Shown here piece after piece: positions 31,418 to 41,456 of a stretch of DNA of 42,969 nt; positions within the stretch are counted from its first letter, which is position 1; each line of letters begins with the position of its first letter. The DNA lies in the NCBI GenBank assembly GCA_015501585.1, contig JADNRY010000504.1, forward strand, positions 1 through 42,969, given 5' to 3'. A model generated the notes under the pieces. It made no database searches. It was not told where the DNA came from and saw only the letters and a list, made by a program, of their open reading frames with translations. The translations under genes and the position numbers were made by a program. Source of the DNA: Rhodocollybia butyracea. Its lineage: Eukaryota > Basidiomycota > Agaricomycetes > Agaricales > Omphalotaceae.

Positions 31418-31460
31418 TATACTACTAGCAGTGACCCGTGCGATGCACAGGTTCAGTGAG
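31418..31460. mobile_element. Possible Helitron-type terminus (CCCGTGC palindrome)
   Basis: TATACTACTAGCAGTGACCC followed by GTGCGATGCACAGGTTCAGTG contains an 8-base inverted repeat ACCCGTGC / GCACAGGT with one mismatch around GAT. From memory, a CTACTA...CCCGTGCGATGCACGGG pattern is common at Helitron ends in plants and fungi. It starts exactly where tandem MYND copy 2 loses similarity to the 3' flank of copy 1. No RepHel protein is in the window. Confidence 0.4.
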
Positions 31461-31833
31461 ATAATGAAACATATGTTTTATTATCATAATACTATGCTAA
31501 TATGAAGAAAAATCGCTGAAGAATCCAGGCCTCTACCTGATTTGTGGCCCGTTCCTGCCATTCTGAGGGGATGGCGTTCGCGTGATTTACCCAAGCCAGA
31601 TATTGGTCCCATCTGGGTGGATCGCGACTTGTGACACCTCTCCTCCGAAATCTCCACCTCATTTAAGATTGTCGCCACCCTCCTAGGTATATGAAGTACA
31701 ACGTAATAGATATATACGCCAGAGCGTGCAAAAAATATCAGGAGAGCAAGAAAAAATTGGGATCCTCATATGTTACCACAGAGGCTGAGAGCTCATTGGA
31801 GATATAGAATATAGCCTGAAGAATGCAAGACAG
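31461..31833. other. Non-coding, possible element interior
   Basis: About 370 bp with no supported gene. It could be the body of a short non-autonomous element that starts at the CCCGTGC palindrome. Confidence 0.3.
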
Positions 31834-33964
31834 CTACTCAGTGTCCTTTTCAAGTTCCCAATAACCCGTCTGATCCTTCCCCTCTAGCTCTTCTATGCAC
31901 GGAATCGGCACATTGAACGCTTTCCTCATCCACTGAGCATTTTGCGCGCACCCGCAAGGACAATTTCCTGTCTCGTCCGTTTCACCCGCCGTCAGAGGCA
32001 TCAAGCGGAACAATTCATTTCCAGTGCCAGACCATTGTACCAAATTCCGATAAACCACCACTGACTGTTTCCTCCATGCATCCTCTCCGCCTTCCTCAGA
32101 CAATTCTGCTTTTGTATTTGCCCATTCTTGAGCAGTTTGCACAGCTCCGAACGGGTCTGGAAACGGCTTGGGAGCCCATTTCGCCGTCATGAGAACAGGA
32201 ACTTCTGCATAGTCGTATGTAATAATTACGACATCATTTGGCGAGTCAGAGACCGGTGGATCGGCGAGAAGATTATGGATAATCTTGTGGATGCGAGCAT
32301 AGTTCGCAGTCGTGTCCATTGTAATGATATGCTTGAAGAAGAACGCCTCGTTTCTATCAGGCATGTAAGTTTCTCCACCTGCAGTACGACTTTGTGAGCT
32401 TGCTTCGATCTACAGTCGAGAAAGAACACACCTGCGGCAGTGGCTTGCATTCGCTTGCAAGTTGATTTATGTACCCTCCAGTTTTTGACCTGGTCTTTCG
32501 GTAAGGAGCAAAACAGCTATCATACAAAGATAGCGCACCTGGCATTCTTTACTACAATAGTATGTGCTTTTGCATCCGGAGCATAATTTCATAGTTGAAA
32601 CCGAGCGAGAAACATAATCACAGGAAGTCTTTGAGAGGGGGGGTTGGCGTAATTGTTACTGAAGAGATGATTTTAGAACTCACCTCCAAACAATTTATAG
32701 TTTTAATAGAAGACCAGTGATTCTTCAGGTTCTTATACTCTTTCGTGAGCGTAGTATAGTGGATCCACAATTTCTTCAATAAGCTGTTCTCGGGAAGCTT
32801 TTGGATCTTCGCTCGATAGTCTCTTTCTGCCCCCGCAATCGATGCCAGAGAAGGTGAAATGACTTGAATATAGGCGAGATGGTTGCACAACCCCTTGAAC
32901 AGCATGATTACCACTTGTCTCATCTCTTCATCTTTCTCATTAAAAGGCATCTTCCAAATGAGCGAAAGTAAGCCAGGGGCCTGAGAGAGTGCAGTCACGA
33001 TCTGCTTCCTAGCATGCTCTTTGGTCGCAAGAAGAGACACGTTGATTGCGCGAAGGACCATTTGTAGCTGACGTCCAATTGGAATGTGTGTTTTGTTGTT
33101 CCAAGTGATCATTGCGAGAGCATAATCAACGAGCTTGGGCATAAGATTCGCTCTGTATAAAGCCGTACTAATTGGACGGGAGAAGATAAAGGGTAAGAGG
33201 AGCCGCAGACACAACGAGTCATCGATAGCCTCATCCAATTCTGGTACAGGCCCGAGACTGGGAGGTGGTTTTGACTGAAACACAACGAACGTCTGTGTTT
33301 TGATGACTTCATCAAATTGATTCAAATACATTTTTGCAAGGCTATCTGGGCCACCAAGAGCATCGATGAATTTTTGTTGTGCGGGGGTTGGAGATATAGT
33401 AGGAGGAACAAAGACGAGGCGATGGATGGCCATAGATGAGAAGATCATATTCTCCGTTCTGTAGCTCCTGGGATCAAATCTTGGAACGAAGCCAGTGTTA
33501 TTGTATCGTCCTGCCCATATATAAGCCATTTCTTCAATGAGACCGGGAACCAAATACATCTTTCTACAAAGATCTGGACTTGTTGCAAAAGAGCCGACTA
33601 CTTTAATGATGTTTTGGTAGAGATCGCGGTTGGTAGCCAAAGCGTATCCTTTTAGGTCAGTCCTGGCGATAAAGGTAACCCATGCCCACATGCGCGAGAT
33701 GAAGGGAGATATGATAGGAGCTAGGCATTGAGTGGCAAACTTTCCTCCATCTCCAAACGCTTCCCAAGTCATGATGCGGATGCCTTCAGATATTAGTTTT
33801 ATCTCCATTCTGGACGCCTTTGTTGGAATCGTAGAAGGAAACCAGAGTTCAAGATGCTCTTCCAGGTATCTTTTCGTGTCGTTGGAGACGCCGCCATGAG
33901 ACTGAAGCACTCCGTTCAGACAACTGGTAATTTTCTCCAGTCGTTCGTTATATCTGTCTGTCAT
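31834..33964 (-). CDS. Large MYND-finger protein of agaric type
   Basis: Exons 33964-32684, 32628-32539, 32489-32432 and 32378-31834, all joined in phase by GT-AG introns of 46-58 bp. The first exon (about 427 residues) is helical with no recognised catalytic motif. Exons 2-3 encode the MYND finger: Cys pair region LETSCDYVSRS, then KLCSGCKSTYYCSKECQ and NWRVHKSTC. The C-terminal exon starts GETYMPDRNEAFFFKHIITM and contains DVVIITYDYAEVPV. Mushrooms carry many proteins with this layout (long helical N-terminus, MYND, then a domain of about 180 residues). The function is unknown, presumably protein-protein contact. It is unrelated to the tandem MYND pair outside the finger. No frame break is seen. 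Confidence 0.85.
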
Positions 33965-34320
33965 TGCACGCTAAAGAGGCCTGAGATCAACTTTTCCCTG
34001 ACAAACGACTTGGGAGACATACAAGAGATATTCAAGAAGTTTCAAGAACGAGCACTCGTTGACGCGATGAACGCAGATGTTAACGTTAGACGTTGAACTG
34101 CCCGTGGTGAGAGCGTGATGATTGCGAATCGTCGAAGCATTTCGAAATAGAAGTGAAGAATCGTTATCAGAGGCGCTGCGGCAACGCGCGGTAGCGGTAG
34201 CACGTGTTCGGGTCTCTTTCTACCGGTCTATTAGTATTCCAATTTCCTGAGCCTTGCTGAGTTGCTCGACCAGGCTCTGACCTGCTCTGACTCTTTCCAG
34301 CGCTCGCCCAAATCTCTCAA
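33965..34320. promoter_or_regulatory. Divergent promoter region
   Basis: About 355 bp between the MYND gene (-) and the ERV2-type gene (+). No TATA box stands out. Confidence 0.35.
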
Positions 34321-35308
34321 ATGATATCAAGATTCGCAAAAAACTTTTGTTATTCTTGCAATCGCTCTAGTAAATCTTCATTTTTCTGCACACGCTACAA
34401 TGCTCAATAATTCTTCAGTTCGCTTTAGCAATGTTGGGCTTTTTCCATCCTCCTACGCGATCTTACATGGACCCGTGGACTGAACCACTGTTTGGCCAAG
34501 AACAACTCGAACCAAACTCCGGAGGTCAAGGCGTAAAGAACGAAATTTTGAATATACCGGTCAATGGCGTCCACGGAGGTGTGATCATGGATAAACTGGG
34601 CAATGAAACTGCAAAGTACATATAGCACTTCATCTTTGAAGGCTCCATTTGACGCTTTTCCACACCAGAGCTATTCTCGGACAATCGACGTGGAAACTAT
34701 TGCAAGTTGCCGTCGTAATAATCATTCTGCTCCTGTCTAATTAATCTCCGCTTCTGCAAAGACACACCATGACTTTGCGTTTCCCAGAGGTAAAGTGTAT
34801 TAACATCTTCTGTTGTCTTACGTTTTCTCAGACCCACTTAGAATCCGACAAACGATGAACGGGACGCGTTAAACTCGTACTTCCATCTACTTTCCCGGCT
34901 GTACCCGTGTGGAGAATGCGCTTCAGAATTCCAAGCGCTGCTCAAGAAATACCCGCCTCAGGTACTTGATCTTTGGTCTCCGTACCTTTTACCGGTAAAA
35001 GGACTGATCGTCTTGTTTTCGGTTAGACCTCATCTCGTAAAGCTGCGTCACTCTGGTCAGTGTGAATTACCCGCAACAATCTTTCCCTTTTACCATCGTT
35101 CCATAGGCTCTGTTTTGTTCATAACGAAGTGAATCAACGGCTAGCAAAACCGGAATTTGACTGTGCGCATTTGGACGATGAGTATGACTGTGGATGTGGA
35201 GATACACCAGTCAGTGCTCTCGCTACTGACAATGTGGATCCTATGGATTTAGAGGCTGATCCCAGTAGGGATGAGATAACTGGTTTGAACTTGATCAAAG
35301 GTGGATAG
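34321..35308 (+). CDS. ERV2: FAD-linked sulfhydryl oxidase, ERV2/ALR type
   Basis: Exons read 34321-34369, 34419-34615, about 34670-34701, 34762-34789, 34842-34973, about 35044-35078, and 35148-35308. The N-terminus is a signal-anchor (TFVILAIAL then FALAMLGFF) spanning the first intron, followed by a lumenal linker. The Erv domain reads LGQSTWKLLHTMTLRFPE, ERDALNSYFHLLSRLYPCGE with the redox CxxC (CGEC), FQALLKKYPPQ, CFVHNEVNQRLAKPEFDC and a C-terminal CGCG pair. Such enzymes reoxidise PDI-type proteins in the ER lumen, passing electrons via FAD to oxygen. Intron 34702-34761 uses a GC donor (GCAAGT). Linking ATG 34321 to the anchor frame requires one A fewer in the A6 run 34338-34343, probably a sequence error. 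The Erv core is intact. Confidence 0.88.
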
Positions 35309-35626
35309 ATAGAATCTAGCTAGGGTTTACTAGTGTAGTCACTCTTTGTATCGTCAGGTAACTTATTGTGTATCTTTATCATTTAACGTCAACTTTCACT
35401 ACTCTATGGACAAACGCTTTGCCACGCATACGGAGCGTCAAACCATTGCTTTATTTAAGACCGGCATCTACAGATGCCCGTATCCCTTTTTTTCCCTTTG
35501 CGCTCCGGAACAAGGCATTTGCATAAAGCTACCTTTTTAAAGCCTACTTCAGCGTCCTTCAGATTTCGAACTACGGACTTTCGACGCAATTTGACTTCTG
35601 GCTTCATCTCCTCAAATCAGTTTAAT
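35309..35626. other. Short intergenic region
   Basis: About 320 bp between two co-oriented genes. It includes pyrimidine-rich DNA near 35480-35505. No gene is seen. Confidence 0.35.
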
Positions 35627-37807
35627 ATGGAGCTTGAAACTTATTCCAACAAAGGTAATGATATGTAACTGTATAATCACGGATAGCTGTTGACTGTGAA
35701 AGCTTAGAACAGATCAAAGTCGTTGAGGCGGTTTTTCGATCTGCCTCTGGATTACAGCAACCCTTCAAATTCCGAAAAAATCCGGGTGTTTGCGAGGAGC
35801 CTGATCCCCAAGAATAAAGCTAAAACTGAGGAGGAAGAGAAGAATTTTGCACCTACTGTGAGCATTTGTTTGTTTGTTTGTTTTTCTCAGACGAGCTAAT
35901 TATGTGCCATTTAGTTGTCTACTTACAAGGCGCGTCATTAGAATAATTGGTTATCGCTCCGTCTCTGTAGTGATACTGTTACGATCAGGAGGTCCTGGTT
36001 TTGAAGTCGATCTCCCTACTGGAAGCTCGGGATTTGCGGGTGAAGTTCGTTTGTCGATGCATAACATACTGCAGCTGTCCTTAGTTTTTGCTAGATTCAT
36101 GAACAGGGCTATCAGGTGCGCACATAATCTTACAATCTTCCCACTCCGTTCGCGCACCACTGAGCAAGTGGTTGCACAGACGCTCTGGCTTGATCCTCGC
36201 GGAACCGGATTGAGCACACCGTTATCTGCAGAAACCCTCCCCGCCAGGCTCAAGGTGAGCACCAACAGTTGTGCTTATCGATGTTTGCTTCTGAACCTCT
36301 TCAGTCTGATCAAGATATTGCAGACTATGTTAAACATTTCCGCGCAGATAGTATCGGTTCGTATCGCTGTCACATTCACATGGTAGTAGGTTCTAATCAC
36401 CTGTGATGGATCATAGTGAAAGACTGCGAGTCTATTCGTCAAATTTTGATAGGCGACAAGCCTAACGAGACGGACAGGAAATGGACAATCATGGTCAAAG
36501 TTTTGGTGGATTTTGTTGCCATTACGTACCTTTCTTTCCACAGCGAGGGTCTGAAGGAGGTTTTCATTACCGGTGGGTTAGCCCCGCTGGGAGATAACCC
36601 AGATCCCAACTATGAATGGACCGTTCGTCAGTTTGTCTTTCGATGTTCTGTTTGTCCATTGATGACATTATTTGACAGGTAAAGTCATTGGCCGGAACAA
36701 GGTGTTTTATTCGAAATACCCCAAAGATGTTCAGCGCGTAAGTAGAGTTGTCAAGCTCAACACTAAAAGTCTGACACATCCTCTAGGTAAGAGATATAGC
36801 TGCCTACCTCGAGGCGAACCCTGTTGTTTTACCCAGTGGTGGGAATTTGACACCCCGTCGCTTCCAGGAGCTTGGAATAGATTTTGGGATGGCGGGTAAG
36901 TATCCTCTAAGTCAGATCTATTATTCAGTCTCAGATGCCTTCACGTTTCTATCTCAGGTGGTATCGACAGAGTACATCGTGAATAACGTTCCCTCTTTTC
37001 CCAGATTTTCCTTTTTCACTCATATCCATGTAGAGATAGTGCTTCGTGTGGCGAATGATCTGGAGTTGTTTGGCAAGATTTCATACAAGGCACTACAAAC
37101 CATCGAACGCAATCAGAGCTTCGATGGAAACCCGATATATGCTATCTTGCACGAACCTATTTATTGCCAAGGGTAAGACATGCCTTTTGCTTCTTCAAGC
37201 ATTCTGATACCTACCTGATACATCCTAGGAAAGCGCCGCGATGGTCCGCAAAACGTGCGGTCTATAAAGTTCCTCAGTTCTTGTGGGCTCATGTCAAAGA
37301 GCTATCTGCTGATCCCTATATTTTACTGGAGAGATGGTAAGCGATCACATTCGTTCGTAAAGCTCATGCTGAGTGTTCTTGCTCCAATTTTTCCGGAAAA
37401 TGTTTGATGACTATGCCAACCTCCGTCCTTTGAAAGGTGCCGCTGAGATCCTTGCTAATGATGATTCATGGGGTCCGTTGTATGACCTGAAACAACTGGC
37501 GCGGAATAAGGTCAAAATTTCTGCTGCTACGTGAGTACTTTCCGGTGCCCTATCCTTGATACTTATGTCTTCTTCAACGTTATCCAGATACTTCGAAGAC
37601 ATGTGAGTCCCTTGGCCTCCAGGAATGAGATGTTTTACTCATGACGAACCCAGGTATGTTCCGTTTGAGCTCTCTCAACAAACAGCAGCCCAAATCCAGA
37701 ACACGGAGCAATATATCACGAATCAGCTGTTCCATGGTGGTATCCGGCAAGATCCCAAGGATGTGATGAAACGCCTTTTCGAATTGTCCAGACGGGAATT
37801 CGCTTAA
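35627..37807 (+). CDS. Prolyl-aminopeptidase-like alpha/beta hydrolase (S33), nucleophile motif disrupted
   Basis: At least twelve small exons. The family path is clear: FFDLPLDYSNPSNSEKIRVF, VYLQGGPGFEVDLPTGSSGF (oxyanion HGGPG-type), GYQTLWLDPRGTGLSTPLS, DCESIRQIL, FITGGLAPLG, AILHEPIYCQG, MFDDYANLRPL and EDMYVPFELSQQT with the late His region. The expected nucleophile elbow after KWTIM (GQSFGGFC) is replaced by VKVLVDFV. The DNA there still encodes GQSFGG in the next frame between GG 36493 and TGTT 36514, so a one-base loss and a one-base gain cancel. Near 37321 (TTTT) and 37397 (AAAA) two more one-base corrections restore FTGEM and the join to MFDDY. The second intron (35930-35988) seems to start with GC. 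S33 enzymes cleave N-terminal proline. As written, this copy would be catalytically dead. Confidence 0.82.
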
Positions 37808-38397
37808 AAAGTGAACTGTTTACCTGTATGTTTTCTCTCACTCTTCACTCTCGCTTTGAATGGAGGGATCCACTCTGATCCACACCGGTTGATCGCTATC
37901 GGTGTTGTATAAGAATCTTCTCGGGATGAGTACAGTCTGCTTATGAGGACGCGATATGACTTTCAATGATTTTGTATGTATCTGAGTTCTAATTTGCACC
38001 TTTTGCGCCACTGATATGTGTGGATCATTTTACTTGAAATCGTGGTAAGTACAAGTGCTGGTTACCAAGATGGTAAATAATGGTGCAGTAGTAACAAGGG
38101 AGGACTGTACATAACTCGACTGCTTGGTTTTTACCAAAGCGTTTGTTGCTCTAGCGCTAGCTTGAGGAGGTGTACTAACAGAAAATGGAAAAGGCTGATT
38201 GATAGAGTACATTGAAGTTCACCGTGGGATATTCTTATTTTGCTTTTGTCCATCATGCAGCTGTTTCTTTGAATTTCTGCAGACTGTCTTCTTTTTCCGT
38301 GCTCTGCTCTATTCTATTTTCTTGTGGTTGTTGTGTGAAACTGGCTTAAGCACAGCCTGGAACATCTCGAACACTGTCGCTATTTTCTTTAAAAAGA
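37808..38397. other. Intergenic, no gene seen
   Basis: About 590 bp with T-rich DNA near 38225-38390, likely promoter and leader of the next gene. No supported ORF. Confidence 0.35.
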
Positions 38398-39291
38398 ATG
38401 GACCCTCCGGAGTCGCTTGAGAAGGTATGTGCATCTAACCATCCCTCTATTGCATTTCATTTATGAGCTCTTGTAGATATTCCAGCGTGTAGAGGAAGAA
38501 AGTCAGAAGCGGGCTCAAGATGATGAAGGGGTTGAGGCAGCTGCAAGGAGCGAAAATAAAATGCCAATAGATGTGCAGAAACTAAAAGCGCGACGACGGG
38601 GAGTATATCCATAACCCGTTTCGGCCAGGTGTGTGTTTTGTGTTCTTGTGCATCCCAAGTTTTCTCATTGTCATGCAGTTGGCGGAGGAACCTTTGCCTT
38701 CGAAGGAACCTACATCCACTAGTCCTCCTAATTCCCCCACAACTATCATTACCGCATTAACAACACAGTCTAGCTTTTACCAGTCTCAGCTTCTGGTACG
38801 TGTACCTACAGTGAGACGAAGTTCATATTCTTACCATGTTCGTACAGAACACTAGCCGCGAATCACTGGACTCACATGCTTCTGATAACGAGGGACTACA
38901 TGCAGAGGATGATAATCACGTCACCCAGGTTCATCGTATTGCTGCTCGCCAGACTCTGACGCGTACAATGGGTTCTTTCCTTCCTCGTCGTCTTTCGCGC
39001 GCACGTTCGCGGCCAGTGATCGAGGATATGGATGGGACCTTGGTCATCGGAGTATCCGTACAAGCCGCGACGGTAGAGGAATCCAATGACGCTGAATCTA
39101 GACTACCAACAGCTATCGTTATAGCTGGTGGTAATGACTCCTTATCGCCCGCACTTAACCCCAAAGCATCCAAGTCAAGCCTCAGAAGCGTATCTTCGAA
39201 CAATAATCCTTCCAACACTAACTGGGTGGCAAAGTTCACCAAGATATTACGTCGAAAAAGTGGGCAGCCCCTTACGCAAACTGCCACTTGA
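38398..39291 (+). CDS. Unrecognised protein, low-complexity with basic C-terminus
   Basis: Exons 38398-38424, 38477-38628, 38679-38794 and 38848-39291, all bounded by GT-AG introns of 50-53 bp. It starts MDPPESLEKIFQRVEEESQK, a charged helix. Then RRRG and SISITRFGQ follow only if one G is added to the GGGG run 38598-38601; as written the frame stops at 38612-38614. The middle is Ser/Thr/Pro-rich (SKEPTSTSPPNSPTT). The C-terminus carries ARQTLTRTMGSFLPRRLSRA, a hydrophobic strand region and WVAKFTKILRRKSGQPL. No enzyme domain, signal peptide or membrane segment is seen. The consistent splicing supports coding; the function is unknown. Confidence 0.65.
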
Positions 39292-39908
39292 TCCATCGTT
39301 CCTTCCTACCTCAGGAGCTTCCTGTCCATTCTCTTTGCATTTCTCTTCGCTTAGGGTGCTTTCTTCTTTCCTCTCCTTCTTTTGCGTGCATCGCTGCTTT
39401 CGGTTTTGATTCTCGTCTTTACATCGCTATTCATACCGCACTTTCCGCATTTTCGTCAACCTCACACTACATACTACATTACTACATGCAATTGGAACCA
39501 CTAAACCAGCTTCAAACAGTTAGTGAATTCGTGATCTCAGTTTGTTGTCTCTCATCTCGATCTCATGGGACCGCTCAATACAATCGCAGTGATTTCGGTT
39601 TGTAGATCTTTTTTTGTGCTTTATAGGTGCTAGTAGGTTTGTCAAAGGGCAGAAGTTAACTGCGGCGCGCCAAAAATAGTTCCGGTCGGGGGTCCGGTGC
39701 TATAAGTAAGATGTCTTGCATGCTACCCTTCTCTCTCTCTGTCCCCTCTACTTACGTCCCCAAGCAGACTCCAGATTCCAAATTCCTTTACGCCGCACGT
39801 TTTCCTTCGTTTAATAAGTACTAGAAGGTCATATCTGGATTGGGTAAGTTCCATTTTAATTTTACCCACTTCTCGCATCACGCTGCCGTTTCAGTTACTA
39901 AAGGATAT
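39292..39908. other. Intergenic, pyrimidine-rich
   Basis: About 600 bp between two co-oriented genes. CT-rich tracts near 39357-39385 and 39730-39750 (CTCTCTCTCT) are typical of fungal promoters. CGGTGCTATAAGTAAG at 39697 is a TATA candidate for the next gene. Confidence 0.4.
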
Positions 39909-41456
39909 ATGATCGACTCAAATTCAGACTCGGGATTCGACATATACCTTGACCTTCCTGGCACATTGCCCTACGTTCCTTCACCCATCTCGTCCAGCGA
40001 CGCCACCTACAGCCTTAGATCGTTCGCTTGGAAATCCACAAAGGTCAGTGGGTTAGAATCCGCCTACTCGTACCTTCACTAATCAACTACATCGCAGATC
40101 CTCAACACGACAACCGCGATGAAGTTATCATCCCACCATCGACGAAAACAGCAGGCGTCGTATCCCTTATCTTGGAATTCTCAGGACTGGGACCCTTCCG
40201 AAAGCATACCGTACGACGCGGATCATGTTAAACCATTTACCGACACACCCCATTACAATCCGACCTCCTCCTTGGGTATGCCCCGTTCAGGGTACTCTCC
40301 ACGCCAAAGCATCCCAAGCGACGTCAGCACTCCCACCAGGTCGTTCTCAGAGGCCGAGGCAAGCACAGATCCGGACGGAATATATCGAGGCGGAAAACGC
40401 GGAAGTTTTGTCATTAAACGATGGGAGGACTACGACACGACCCTCAATGCAATCGACCCGGCTACTTTCAGTGCCATCGTCAACTTTGACTACTCATGCC
40501 TCGATGACCTCGACGAAGAGCTCATTCTTCGCCCTAAGACCGCCTTCGCTGACTTGTGCTGGTCTGCAGTGCTGCGGCATCCCAGCTCATTTCAACGTCC
40601 TCCCACAAGCAAGAATCCCCTCCCTTCTCAATTAACCCAACGTCAGCCTTGGCTAGAAGGTAGTATAACCAAAGATTCGGTTCCTCCTCCGTATTCCTAC
40701 GTATCTCCGGCCACAAGGACACCAGCCCGATTCGAGGGCGTCTCGAAGTGGATATTCTCTCGGTATCAGACGACGACCGTGACTCGGTTGACACTGGCAT
40801 GGAGACAGATCATTTAACCTCGACTTCATGTGGGTCAGTGGAATATTCTGCTGTAATGATGGTGACAGGACGTCGAAGTCTAAACGCATTGGAAGCCCAT
40901 TTTTGTTCTGATGAAGAGAATACTAGTACCGGAGTGGTGTTAGTTCCTCCAGGCTCAATGGTGAGTGAATGGTTTCATTCACTTTCAATACATCTTTGTT
41001 TAGCCGCCTCGGTCATCCTCCGCTTGTCGCATCGCTAACTCGTTATATTCTATCTAGTCTCCTGTTCCTATACGCGACAACCCTGCCGATTCGAGGATTG
41101 ACGTCACTGGTCGTTACGTCGACCTCTCTGGCAAAAACCGGGGCCAGCCCATGCGCAGAAAGGAAAAGATAGACGCTGACGCTGGTTCATTCATCTCTTT
41201 CGAAGCTGGGGATGATACCTCTCCATTGCCCCCCACACAGGACTTCAGTTCATTTTTTCTTTCAAACCTACATGCTTACGCTGGAGTGGCGAATCATCGG
41301 GAATCTATCGGCTTATTTCCTATTCCAGCTTCCGAGTCCAAAACTGCCTCAAAGCTTGGTCAATCACTCAAATTGTCCTCGAAGCATGTCGGGAGTTTAA
41401 AGAGCAGTGTGTCGAAGTTATGTCATCCCCTGTCCAGCCGCGTAGTAAAGGGGTAA
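39909..41456 (+). CDS. Unrecognised acidic/Ser-rich protein with a conserved-looking core
   Basis: Exons 39909-40043, 40098-40960 and 41058-41456, with GT-AG introns of 54 and 97 bp. The N-terminus is acidic (MIDSNSDSGFDIYLDLPGTL). The middle has an ordered-looking stretch (KRGSFVIKRWEDYDTTLNAI, DPATFSAIVNFDYSCLDDLD) set in Ser/Pro-rich sequence. At GGG 40736-40738 the frame must change by one missing base: RFEG then continues as RLEVDILSVSDDDRDSVD in the other frame. Otherwise it ends at 40815-40817. The last exon gives IRDNPADSRIDVTGRYVDLS, SFISFEAGDDTSPLPPTQDF and a Ser/Lys-rich end. No catalytic motif or membrane segment. The function is unknown; coding is supported by splice phases and the long open frames. 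Confidence 0.65.
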
